From: JBPBQZ01 sp050955105
Lineage (GTDB): Bacteria > Pseudomonadota > Gammaproteobacteria > Burkholderiales > Burkholderiaceae
DNA: 12,012 nt
Reading direction: 5' to 3'
NCBI GenBank assembly: GCA_050955105.1
Contig: JBPBQZ010000029.1
Span: 1-12,012, forward strand
This document shows positions 1 through 7,401 of this stretch, in pieces; position 1 is the stretch's first letter; each line of letters begins with the position of its first letter. A program made the translations under genes and the position numbers. The notes below the pieces were generated by a model that made no database searches, was not told the origin of the DNA, and was given only the letters and a program-made list of their open reading frames with translations.

Positions 1-488
1 CCAGGACAGGTCCACATCTGGTTGGCCTGCTCCGCATAATCCACCATCGCGCCGAAAAATGGCGTCTTGAGCGAGTCCGCATAGGTCCGCAAATGACTCA
101 CCAGATTGCGCGCGACGAACTCGGGCGTGTCTTCTTCGATAAACACATATCCCGTTACATGCCCGAGCACCGCAACCGGAATCTCCGCGAGCAGATGGCG
201 CTCGACCAGGATGAAGATCGGCACATCGAGGCCACGCTCGCGTATGAAACGAACGAACCCTTCGACATCTTGCTCCGACTCGGTCAGCGACCATTCCACG
301 ATCACGCAGCCAATCGCTGCCTCGCTGCGGATCGCCGACGACGCTGCCTCGGGCGTCACCGTCAGGGTGGTGGCGTAGCCCAGGTGGGCGATTTCATCGA
401 CGAGCCGCTGTAGCCGTGCCGATGGCAATGCCGGCGGCAAAGGACAGGCGTAGCAAAACAGCACACCGAACATCTGGTCGTAGAGCAT
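1..488 (-). CDS. Orn/Lys/Arg decarboxylase, N-terminal part (cut by window edge)
   Basis: A PLP-dependent basic amino acid decarboxylase of fold type I (AdiA/CadA/SpeC group). It would release CO2 from arginine, lysine or ornithine and consume a cytoplasmic proton. Only about the first 162 residues lie in the window. Residues 1-130 form the response-regulator-like N-terminal wing domain (start MLYDQMFGVLFCYACPL). The stretch TPFFGAMVDYAEQANQMWTC near the edge matches the family signature (TPFF...W.CPGH) that opens the PLP domain. The catalytic lysine is outside the window. The start at 488 has an AAAGGA ribosome site five bases upstream; a second in-frame ATG is codon 6. It begins 30 bases after the antiporter gene and is almost certainly co-transcribed with it from the FNR-box promoter. 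Family is confident; substrate (Arg, Lys or Orn) cannot be decided from this part. Confidence 0.9.
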   Translation of the reverse strand, partial: MLYDQMFGVLFCYACPLPPALPSARLQRLVDEIAHLGYATTLTVTPEAASSAIRSEAAIGCVIVEWSLTESEQDVEGFVRFIRERGLDVPIFILVERHLLAEIPVAVLGHVTGYVFIEEDTPEFVARNLVSHLRTYADSLKTPFFGAMVDYAEQANQMWTCP

Positions 489-518
489 TTCTATCCTTTG
501 CCTGGGTTAATCGTCGAT

Positions 519-2009
519 TCAACTGATCTTCACCACACCGCGCATGAACAAGACGACTGCCACCGCCGCCACGATCACGAGCACGCCGGCCACCGCTGCC
601 TCGGGTCGCGTGAACACGCGCTCGCCGGCCGCATGTTCGCGGCGCGCCCACCAGAACACCGGAAAGCCGAGCGCGAACAGAATCGTGGACATCAACAGGA
701 ACTGAAGGCCGGCCGCGTACATCAGCCACAGCGCATAGATGGTGGCGAGCACCCCGGTCCAGACCGATTCCTTCGAGGTTTCACCGCTGCTGGGCGCGTA
801 CTTCGATTGCGTCGCGTAGCGCCACAAGAAAAGCGTGCTTGCCAGGTATGGCGGCAGGATCATGATCCCGGTGATCGAGATCAGCCACATCCAGGCATCG
901 TGGGCGAACAACACCACGAAGATCACGAGCTGCATGGCCGCGCTCGATACCCACAGCGACGGCGCCGCCGCGTGATGGCGGTTTTCCTTCGCGAGGAACT
1001 TCGGAAATACGCCGCCTTTGGCGCCTTCGAAAGGTAGCTCGGCAACCAGAATGGTCCAGGCGAGCCAGCAGCTCAGCAGCGACACCAGCAATGCCACGAC
1101 GATGAAAACCGCGCCCCAGTCGCCTACTGCCGCCTTCAACACGTAAGCAGCCGACGGCGATGCGAGTCCGGCCAGCTGCGCCTGGTGCATCACGCCGAAC
1201 GGCAGGGCCGACAACAGGAAATAGAGAATCGTGCAGACCGTCAGGCCAAGAAATGTCGCCATGCCGACCTGCGCGGTGTTGCTCGCCCGATCCGATACGA
1301 CCACCGCCCCTTCAATGCCGATGAATACCCACAATGTCACCAGCATCGTGCTCTTGACCTGACTCAGCAGGCTGCCCAGATGCTCCTGCGCACCCCAGAA
1401 GTCATAGGAGAACATGCCGCCCTTGATGGCTACGGCCATCGCGCACAGCGCCACCGTGATGGTGCCGACGTTCAGGACGCTCGAGATCATGCTCAGGACA
1501 GCCGCCCGCTTTACGCCGTACAGCACCACGCAGTGCATCACCCAGATCAGCAACGACGCACCGAGAATCGATGGCCAGGTGTTGCCGGCGGCGAATACGG
1601 GAAAGAAATAGCCCACCGTCTTCATGATCAGTACGGCGAACGCCACATTGCCGAAGGCCGCCGACAGCCAGTATCCCCATGCCATCTCGAAACCCGCGAA
1701 CGAACCGAAGCCTTCCTTCGCATACGAGTAGATGCCGGCCTTCAGATCCGGACGCTTGTCCGCAAGCGTGCGGAACGTGTTCGACAAAAAGAACATGCCG
1801 ACGAGCGTGATCAGCCACGCGATTACGACCGCTGCCAGCCCGGCGCCTTGCGCCATGTTCTGCGGCAGGTTGAATGATCCGCCGCCGATCATCGATGCGA
1901 TCACCACGCCGGTCAAAAGCGGCAAGCCGAGCTTGCGGTCGGCGGGGCGGGCAACGACCGTGGGTCCGGCGACGGGCTCGAGCGGCAGACTACTGCGGGC
2001 CTGGTCCAT
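519..2009 (-). CDS. ArcD-type basic amino acid/polyamine antiporter (APC superfamily)
   Basis: A 496-residue inner-membrane exchanger of the APC superfamily, basic amino acid/polyamine antiporter (APA) group. About twelve hydrophobic segments are visible. The first helix carries the substrate-binding signature, residues 42-52 GGGSFNLPQNM, where ArcD/LysI proteins have GSGIFSLPQNM. Further hallmarks are DLKAGIYSYAKEGFG, the WGYW motif and the mid-protein IEGAVVVSDRA. The length fits ArcD (about 480-500) better than AdiC or CadB (about 445). An AGGAG ribosome site (2018-2022) lies eight bases before the start. The next gene is an Orn/Lys/Arg decarboxylase, so the exchange is probably basic amino acid in, decarboxylation product (or ornithine) out; which one is inference. 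A perfect FNR box and a TATGCT -10 lie upstream, in line with the known ANR control of arcD in Pseudomonas. Confidence 0.9.
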   Translation of the reverse strand: MDQARSSLPLEPVAGPTVVARPADRKLGLPLLTGVVIASMIGGGSFNLPQNMAQGAGLAAVVIAWLITLVGMFFLSNTFRTLADKRPDLKAGIYSYAKEGFGSFAGFEMAWGYWLSAAFGNVAFAVLIMKTVGYFFPVFAAGNTWPSILGASLLIWVMHCVVLYGVKRAAVLSMISSVLNVGTITVALCAMAVAIKGGMFSYDFWGAQEHLGSLLSQVKSTMLVTLWVFIGIEGAVVVSDRASNTAQVGMATFLGLTVCTILYFLLSALPFGVMHQAQLAGLASPSAAYVLKAAVGDWGAVFIVVALLVSLLSCWLAWTILVAELPFEGAKGGVFPKFLAKENRHHAAAPSLWVSSAAMQLVIFVVLFAHDAWMWLISITGIMILPPYLASTLFLWRYATQSKYAPSSGETSKESVWTGVLATIYALWLMYAAGLQFLLMSTILFALGFPVFWWARREHAAGERVFTRPEAAVAGVLVIVAAVAVVLFMRGVVKIS

Positions 2010-2071
2010 GAGATGTTCTCCTGCTGCTGAGATAGCGACGGCAAGCGCCCTGGGGCGTTTGGCTTGAACTC

Positions 2072-2077
2072 AGCATA
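2072..2077 (-). promoter_or_regulatory. -10 element TATGCT of the antiporter promoter
   Basis: Four of six bases match TATAAT. It is supported mainly by its position 21 bases downstream of the perfect FNR box, as expected for an FNR-activated class II promoter, which commonly lacks a good -35. Confidence 0.5.
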
Positions 2078-2098
2078 GGGATCGCCTGAATCGACTCG

Positions 2099-2112
2099 TT
2101 GATCTGCATCAA
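2099..2112 (-). promoter_or_regulatory. FNR/ANR box of the antiporter-decarboxylase operon
   Basis: TTGATCTGCATCAA is a perfect match to the FNR/ANR/DNR consensus TTGAT-N4-ATCAA. Read on the minus strand, 21 bases separate it from TATGCT (2077-2072), a 4/6 match to the -10 hexamer. This is one base from the spacing expected for a class II FNR promoter with the box centred near -41.5. The predicted transcript start is near 2065, giving a leader of about 56 bases before the antiporter gene. The consensus and class II geometry are established knowledge; actual use here is inferred. Confidence 0.8.
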
Positions 2113-2214
2113 CTCGAAACGATGTAGCGGTCATGCGAGAGCGCCACGGCATCGAATCGCGATGATGCGATGACGCGGCGCGCTCCCATTCGCTATGCAG
2201 CGCGGGGCCTGGCA

Positions 2215-2228
2215 TTGATCTGCATCAA
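2215..2228 (+). promoter_or_regulatory. FNR/ANR box of the P-type ATPase gene
   Basis: This is a second perfect TTGATCTGCATCAA, identical to the first down to the four central bases. If it works as a class II site (centre near -41.5), transcription would start near 2263-2266. A weak -10 candidate TATGAC lies at 2254-2259, and the site overlaps the first possible ATG (2255). It faces the ATPase gene and is too far (about 206 bases) from the antiporter start to be that gene's main site. Confidence 0.75.
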
Positions 2229-2323
2229 GGACTCGCTCCGAGCAAACGGCCAATATGACGCTGAGCTCAATCCCTCTTCTCTTCCATCAGTCAGGCGTTG
2301 CGCAAGAACGCCCGGAGCATGCC

Positions 2324-4732
2324 TTGACCCATTCCCTGTCCCGTTCGACTGCCGATCCGCTCGCTGACGCCACGACGATCGTCGAAGCCACACCCGCGGC
2401 CAGTACTACGCAAGGGCAGGTGCCGCAACCGAGCGGCTTGAGCACCGCCGAGGCCACGCGCCGGCTTGCACAAGGCGGCGCGAATGCGATTGCCGACGTC
2501 ACGCCGCATCCGCTGCGGCGTGCGCTCGGCAAGCTTTGGGCGCCGGTGCCGTGGATGCTCGAGGCTGCCATCGTCTTGCAGTTGGGACTGGGCGACTACA
2601 TCGGCGCGGGCATCGTCTTGCTGCTGCTTCTGTTCAACGCGGGCCTCGGGCTCTTCCAGGAAGGTCAGGCGCAGGCGACGGTCGATGCCCTCAAGTCGCG
2701 CCTTGCGCTGATCGCCAGCGTGCGCCGCGACGGCAAATGGAGCAGCGTGCCCGCGGCCGAACTGGTGGTGGGCGATATCGTCAAGCTGTCGCTCGGCACG
2801 GTGGTCGCCGCCGATGTGCGCCTGAGCGCCGGCACGGTGCTGCTCGACCAGTCGATGCTGACTGGCGAATCGAACGCGACCGAGGCCGGCGCGGGCGCGC
2901 CAGCGTTCGCCGGGGCGTTGGTGCGCCGCGGCGAGGCCGTGGCCGAAGTCGTCGCCACCGGCGAGCGCACGAAATTCGGCCGCACCGCAGAACTTGTGCG
3001 CACGGCCAAGGTGGCAAGCTCGCAGCAGAAGACCGTGCTGCGAGTCGTGCGCAATCTCGTGATGTTCAACGGCGCGGTGACAATCCTGCTGGGCGCATAT
3101 GCCTTGTCGGTCTCGATGCCGTTCAGCGAGATCGTGCCGCTGCTGCTGGTGGCGATCCTGTCTTCGATTCCGGTCGCGCTGCCTTCCATGTTCACGCTGG
3201 CGGCGGCAGTCGGCGCACGCTCACTCGCGAGCCGCGGCGTCTTGCCGACGAGCCTGTCCGCCGTCGACGAAGCGGCCGGCATCGATATCCTCTGCTCCGA
3301 CAAAACCGGCACCCTGACGCGCAACGAACTCGCGGTGATGTCGGTCCGTGCAATGCCGCCCTACGACGAGGCCCATGTCCTGGCATTAGCCGCGCTCGCC
3401 AGTTCAGACGGCGGTCAGGACCCTGTCGATACGGCGATCCGGCGCGCATCGGCGAACCAGCCCGCGGTCAACAGTCCGACCCTCGTCACCTTTATTCCGT
3501 TCGATCCCGCCTTGAAGCGTTCGGAAGCCACCTTAAGCGATGCCCAGGGCGCCGCATGCCGTGCGCTCAAGGGCGCGTTCGCGACCATTGCGTCATTGAC
3601 GCCGCCGTGCGCCAACGCGGCATCGATCGTCAATGAGATGGAGACGCAGGGATTCCGGGTACTGGCCGTCGCTGCCGGACCAAGCCATGCGCTCGTGTTG
3701 GCGGGATTGATCGCCCTCAGCGATCCGCCCCGCGATGACTCCGCCGCGCTGGTCGGCGAGCTTAAACAACTGGGCGTACGCACGATCATGGTGACAGGCG
3801 ATGCGCGCAAGACGGCCGAAACCGTGGCGGCCTCGGTCGGCATCGTGGGCCAGGTCTGGGACCAGACGCCCCTGCCCGCCGACCTCGATGCCACCGCCTA
3901 TGCAATCTTCGCGGGCGTGCTGCCAGAGGATAAATACCAGCTCGTCAAGGCGCTGCAGCAGCGTGGCCATATTGTCGGCATGTGTGGCGACGGCGCCAAC
4001 GATGCGCCGGCATTGCGGCAGGCGCAGATGGGCATCGCCGTAGCCAGCGCCACCGACGTGGCCAAATCGGCGGCCGGCGTGGTGCTGACGGAAGCGGGCC
4101 TGGGCGGGATCGTCGCACTGGTGAAGGAAGGCCGCACCACGTTCCAACGCATCCTGACCTACACGCTGCGCTCGGTGATCCACAAGATCGTACAGGTGCT
4201 GTTCCTCGCCGCGGGCCTGATCCTCACCGGGCATGCCATCCTAACGCCCACGCTTATGGTGCTCATGATGGTCACCGGCGACTTTCTTGCGATGTCGTCA
4301 TCCACCGACAACGTCCGGCCTTCGCCGCGACCCAATATCTGGCGCATCCGCAATCTGACCCTGGCCGGCATCGCGATGGGGATGGTCGATCTGCTGTTTT
4401 GTGTCGTCTGCCTCGTGATTGCCAAATTTGCCCTGGGCCTGGACACCGAGACCTTGCGCACCGTCGCTGTCGTGACCTTGGTATTCAGCGGCCAGGCGGT
4501 CTTCTATGTCGCGCGGGAAAGGGAACACCTATGGAGTTCGCCGCCGGGGCATTGGCTGGTGCTGTCGTCGCTGGCCGACCTGGCGATCATCAGCGTGTTG
4601 GCGATCAACGGCGTGCTGATGAAGGCCCTGTCGTTCGAAATCGTCGCGGCGCTGCTGGGCGCAGCCGTGCTGCTCGCTTTCATCCTCGACTCCGTCAAGC
4701 AGTTGCTGTTTCGGCGTTTGGCGATTACCTGA
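2324..4732 (+). CDS. P3A-type plasma-membrane proton-efflux P-type ATPase
   Basis: A P-type ATPase of the plant/fungal H+-ATPase type (P3A), predicted to expel protons across the inner membrane at the cost of ATP. Residue numbers are from the TTG at 2324 (802 aa). Visible are the cation-ATPase N-terminal region (GLSTAEATRRL, about 38-48), the actuator motif TGES (180-183), M4 PVALP (283-287), the phosphorylation motif DKTGTLT with Asp326, KRSEAT and KGAF in the nucleotide domain, DPPRDD, and GDGANDAP (555-562). In M6, TGDFL places Asp653 where the proton-binding Asp684 of Arabidopsis AHA2 sits, followed by DNVRPSP as in that family. No C-terminal autoinhibitory domain is present. TTG 2324 has GGAG six bases upstream and fits the FNR promoter geometry. 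The frame is open from ATG 2255 (825 aa), and a GTG at 2420 preceded by AAGGG is another option. Function confident, start uncertain. Confidence 0.9.
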   Translation: MTHSLSRSTADPLADATTIVEATPAASTTQGQVPQPSGLSTAEATRRLAQGGANAIADVTPHPLRRALGKLWAPVPWMLEAAIVLQLGLGDYIGAGIVLLLLLFNAGLGLFQEGQAQATVDALKSRLALIASVRRDGKWSSVPAAELVVGDIVKLSLGTVVAADVRLSAGTVLLDQSMLTGESNATEAGAGAPAFAGALVRRGEAVAEVVATGERTKFGRTAELVRTAKVASSQQKTVLRVVRNLVMFNGAVTILLGAYALSVSMPFSEIVPLLLVAILSSIPVALPSMFTLAAAVGARSLASRGVLPTSLSAVDEAAGIDILCSDKTGTLTRNELAVMSVRAMPPYDEAHVLALAALASSDGGQDPVDTAIRRASANQPAVNSPTLVTFIPFDPALKRSEATLSDAQGAACRALKGAFATIASLTPPCANAASIVNEMETQGFRVLAVAAGPSHALVLAGLIALSDPPRDDSAALVGELKQLGVRTIMVTGDARKTAETVAASVGIVGQVWDQTPLPADLDATAYAIFAGVLPEDKYQLVKALQQRGHIVGMCGDGANDAPALRQAQMGIAVASATDVAKSAAGVVLTEAGLGGIVALVKEGRTTFQRILTYTLRSVIHKIVQVLFLAAGLILTGHAILTPTLMVLMMVTGDFLAMSSSTDNVRPSPRPNIWRIRNLTLAGIAMGMVDLLFCVVCLVIAKFALGLDTETLRTVAVVTLVFSGQAVFYVAREREHLWSSPPGHWLVLSSLADLAIISVLAINGVLMKALSFEIVAALLGAAVLLAFILDSVKQLLFRRLAIT

Positions 4733-4890
4733 GCAATCAGGGCGGCGCCGGCTTGCGCAAGCGGTCGCATTGTCAAAAGCCGTCAATGCAAATCACAAAT
4801 GGATGGTTCACAAAACTGGTTCGACGCCCTACCGTACCGTCGCTCGAGCGCGTGCTGATTCGCGCCTACCAACCAGACTTCCATCGAACA
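4733..4890. other. Gap between the ATPase and Bug-receptor genes
   Basis: The 158 bases contain a short perfect palindrome GCTTGCGCAAGC (4751-4762) with no following T-run, so no convincing intrinsic terminator. A TTGTCA at 4770-4775 could be a -35 but has no good -10 at the right distance. The frame of the downstream receptor gene is open through this gap with another ATG at 4786, but that start would put an unlikely long extension before the signal peptide. Confidence 0.4.
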
Positions 4891-5904
4891 ATGCCTCGCC
4901 TATTGTCACTTTACAAAAAGCTTTCGATCAGTCGGCTGACTCTCGCACTGGTCGCGGCAATCACCACCGTCACTTGCGGCCCCACCATGGCCGAATCGGC
5001 CGACAGTTACCCATCGCACTCCGTACGCGTGCTGGTGCCGGCGCCGCCGGGCGGCACCAACGACATCGTTGCGCGCATCGTCAGCAAGCATCTGAGCCAG
5101 GTGCTGGGACAGTCGTTCTTCGTCGACAATCGTGGCGGCGGTAACGGCGCGATCGCCGCGCAAGATGCCGCGCGCGCAAAGCCGGATGGATACACGATAC
5201 TGATCAGTTATTCGGGCGTGCTGGCGGTCAACGAAAGCCTGGTCGACCATCCGAGCTATGACGTGGAAAAAGACTTCGCACCCATCTCTTTATTGGCCGA
5301 AGTGCCGATCGTGCTCGTCGCCAACTCAAGTGTGCCGAGCCAGGATCTGAAGCAGTTCGTGGCTTATGTAAAGAGCAAGCCGGGCAAGATCAATATGGCG
5401 ATTCCGGTGATCGGCTCGATGCACCATCTGCTCACGGAACAATTGAAGCTCAACGAGCAACTGAATGTCGGGCTGATCCCTTATCAAGGCAGCGGCCCGG
5501 CGATCAGAGATCTGCTGGGCGGCTATACGAATGCGCATTTCGACAATCTGCCTGCCGTCATCTCGAATATCCAGGCGGGCAGTCTGCATGCGCTCGCGGT
5601 CACGTCCACAGAGCGCCAGCCACTGTTGCCCAAGGTTGCGACAGTCGCTGAGCAAGGCTTTCCCTATCTGACTTCGACGCCCTGGTTCGCCTTGGTCGTG
5701 CCGAAAGATACACCTCAGGCGATTCAGCAGAAGCTCCACGATACCGTCGTCGCCATCTTGAAAACACCGGAAGTGAAGGAAGAAATGAATCGCCTGGGCG
5801 CCGCGCCGCGCTGGAGTACCCAGGCGGAAACGCTCACCTTCATCAACGGCGAGCGGGTGAAGTGGCGCGCGGTGATCAAAGCCGCGCATGTCGAAACGCA
5901 CTGA
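4891..5904 (+). CDS. Bug/TctC-family periplasmic solute-binding protein
   Basis: A 337-residue exported receptor of the Bug family (tripartite tricarboxylate transporter receptor, TctC-like). The N-terminus has basic residues (YKK, SR), a hydrophobic core (LTLALVAAITTV) and a plausible cleavage after TMA, about residue 33. The mature protein starts with YPSHSVRVLVPAPPGGTNDI, the classic Bug entry strand and ligand loop, followed by LGQSFFVDNRGGGNGAIAA and AKPDGYTIL. The C-terminal half has FALVVPKDTP and the usual helices. These receptors bind small carboxylates and related acids; many are orphans in Burkholderiales, and no TctA/TctB genes lie here. It ends eight bases before a monooxygenase gene, so its ligand may be that enzyme's substrate (inference). 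The chosen ATG gives a normal signal peptide but lacks a good ribosome site; ATG 4786 is an alternative. Confidence 0.88.
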   Translation: MPRLLSLYKKLSISRLTLALVAAITTVTCGPTMAESADSYPSHSVRVLVPAPPGGTNDIVARIVSKHLSQVLGQSFFVDNRGGGNGAIAAQDAARAKPDGYTILISYSGVLAVNESLVDHPSYDVEKDFAPISLLAEVPIVLVANSSVPSQDLKQFVAYVKSKPGKINMAIPVIGSMHHLLTEQLKLNEQLNVGLIPYQGSGPAIRDLLGGYTNAHFDNLPAVISNIQAGSLHALAVTSTERQPLLPKVATVAEQGFPYLTSTPWFALVVPKDTPQAIQQKLHDTVVAILKTPEVKEEMNRLGAAPRWSTQAETLTFINGERVKWRAVIKAAHVETH

Positions 5905-5912
5905 CTCTTACG

Positions 5913-7310
5913 ATGAGCATCCCGGCCAATAAACAACGCCGACAAATGTCGCTAGGCGTACTGTTGCTCGCCAATGGCAATCACCTTGCCGGCTGGCGCC
6001 AGCCCGCGGCGCGACCTGACCGCGTTCACGACATCCGCTATTACCAGGAGCTTGCGCAAACCGCCGAGAGAGCCTGTTTCGATCTTGTTTTCCTGGCGGA
6101 TTCGGTCGGGATTCGCGAGCGTGGCGGACTTTCTACCATCGGCCGCACGCACCAGTTGGCGAATTTCGAACCGCTGACGCTGCTATCAGCGCTATCCGTG
6201 CTGACCGAACACATCGGCCTGGTCGCCACGGCCTCCACCACCTACAACGAGCCGTATCACGTCGCGCGCAAATTCGCTTCGCTGGATCATCTCAGCAATG
6301 GCCGCGCGGGCTGGAACGTGGTGACGTCGTTCACCGACACCGAAGCCTTCAACTTCGGCGCCGCGCGCCACCTCGATCACGACAAGCGCTATGCGCGGGC
6401 CAGTGAATTCGTGGAAGTGGTGCAAGGTCTTTGGGATAGCTGGGACGACGATGCATTCGTGCACGACAAGTCGGCGGGCGTGTTCGCGGACATGCGCAAG
6501 ATGCACTTGCTCGCCCACAAGGGCGCGCATTTTTCGGTACGCGGCCCGCTGAACATCGCGCGCGCACCACAGGGTCATCCCGTTATTTTCCAGGCTGGCG
6601 CTTCCGACGACGGACAAGATCTGGCCGCCAGCACGGCGGAAGTGGTTTTCACCGCGGCCGATACGCTGGAAACGGCCTTGCAGTTCAGTCATGGCCTGAG
6701 AGAACGCGTAGCTGCCGCCGGGCGCGATGCTTCGCAGTTGCGCATCATGCCGGGCATCTTCGCGGTGGTCGGCGAAACCGCCGCTGAGGCGCAAGAGAAG
6801 CATGAGGCCTTGCAGTCGCTCATCGACCCCGCGCTCAGCGTAGCCTTGCTGTCGGCCATGATCGGCGCCGACCTCTCCGGCTATCCGCTCGACGAGACGG
6901 TGCCGGCGCTGCCGAGCACCAATGCGCATCGTAGCCGCCAGCTTCTGTTGCTGGAACTCGCCGCACGAGAACGCATGACGGTGCGACAGCTCGCGCGCCA
7001 TGCGGCCAATGCGGTGGGCCATAAAGTGATGGTCGGCTCGGCGGCACAGATTGCCGACGAATTGAGTAGCTGGTTCGAGGCGGGCGCGGCCGACGGCTTC
7101 AATCTGTTGCCGGCTTCGCTACCAACGGGCCTGGAAGACTTCGCGCGCCTGGTGGTACCGCTGCTGCAGCGCCGTGGCCTATTTCGAGATGCCTACCGCG
7201 GCAATACGCTGCGCGATCATCTGGGACTGGCACGCACGCCGAATCGCGCCACGCGCAGCGCCGCCGATTACGCGAAGCAAGTCTTGCATGATGAGCGATT
7301 GCCGGGCTGA
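5913..7310 (+). CDS. NtaA/SnaA/DszA-family FMN-dependent monooxygenase (first copy)
   Basis: A 465-residue flavin-dependent monooxygenase of the bacterial luciferase superfamily, subgroup of nitrilotriacetate monooxygenase A, pristinamycin synthase SnaA and dibenzothiophene-sulfone monooxygenase DszA. Such enzymes use FMNH2 from a separate reductase, not seen in this window. Signatures are SLGVLLLANGNHLAGWRQP at the N-terminus, FDLVFLADS, the hallmark GWNVVTSFTDTEAFNFG (from residue 133), PVIFQAGASDDGQDLAA, and the C-terminal GFNLLPASLPTGLEDFARLV with LRDHLGL. Length is typical. It starts eight bases after the Bug receptor and is probably co-transcribed. The start at 5913 has no strong ribosome site; ATG 5946 would begin directly at the conserved SLGVLLL strand. 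The substrate is unknown: amine, sulfone or sulfonate oxidation are all possible for this family. It faces the CGNR gene tail-to-tail. Confidence 0.88.
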   Translation: MSIPANKQRRQMSLGVLLLANGNHLAGWRQPAARPDRVHDIRYYQELAQTAERACFDLVFLADSVGIRERGGLSTIGRTHQLANFEPLTLLSALSVLTEHIGLVATASTTYNEPYHVARKFASLDHLSNGRAGWNVVTSFTDTEAFNFGAARHLDHDKRYARASEFVEVVQGLWDSWDDDAFVHDKSAGVFADMRKMHLLAHKGAHFSVRGPLNIARAPQGHPVIFQAGASDDGQDLAASTAEVVFTAADTLETALQFSHGLRERVAAAGRDASQLRIMPGIFAVVGETAAEAQEKHEALQSLIDPALSVALLSAMIGADLSGYPLDETVPALPSTNAHRSRQLLLLELAARERMTVRQLARHAANAVGHKVMVGSAAQIADELSSWFEAGAADGFNLLPASLPTGLEDFARLVVPLLQRRGLFRDAYRGNTLRDHLGLARTPNRATRSAADYAKQVLHDERLPG

Positions 7311-7401
7311 ACTCGTCTTCGCAGTACGTTCGGGCGCGCAGGCCTTGCAGATCCACGTGCTCCTGCTGGCGCGGCAGCTATGCACTTGATCATCTCGCCC
7401 C

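Larger units (their letters stand above)
2010..2323. promoter_or_regulatory. Divergent promoter region between antiporter and P-type ATPase genes
   Basis: This stretch separates two divergent genes. It holds two identical FNR-type dyads (2099-2112 and 2215-2228) whose centres are 116 bases apart, close to eleven helical turns. No other clear repeat or hairpin was seen. The ATPase reading frame is open back to an ATG at 2255, but that ATG has no ribosome site and falls where the -10 element of the FNR promoter should be, so bases 2255-2323 are treated here as likely 5' untranslated leader. Confidence 0.6.

Noticed and set aside
93..413. Plus-strand frames in the first 400 bases
   Set aside because: The minus strand codes a recognisable Orn/Lys/Arg decarboxylase N-terminus over this whole stretch.
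519..1877. Long plus-strand open frames (e.g. 498-1037 and 1185-1877) opposite the antiporter gene
   Set aside because: Low-complexity His/Arg/Gln-rich translations with no family likeness; antisense shadows of a clear membrane transporter in GC-rich DNA.
4751..4762. Perfect palindrome GCTTGCGCAAGC after the ATPase gene
   Set aside because: Too short, no loop suited to a stable hairpin and no T-run, so not supported as a terminator.
3982..4890. Long 5' extension of the Bug receptor frame into the ATPase gene
   Set aside because: The extension is the +1-frame shadow of the ATPase and an Arg/Gly-rich translation; the receptor's signal peptide begins near 4891.
6192..7022. 276-codon minus-strand frame opposite the first monooxygenase
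   Set aside because: It is an antisense shadow: no recognisable domain, while the plus strand codes a complete conserved enzyme.
7330..7376. Possible hairpin between the convergent monooxygenase and CGNR genes (GCAGG/CCTGC with flanking CGC/GCG)
   Set aside because: Interrupted stem, long loop and no T-run on either strand; not a convincing bidirectional terminator.
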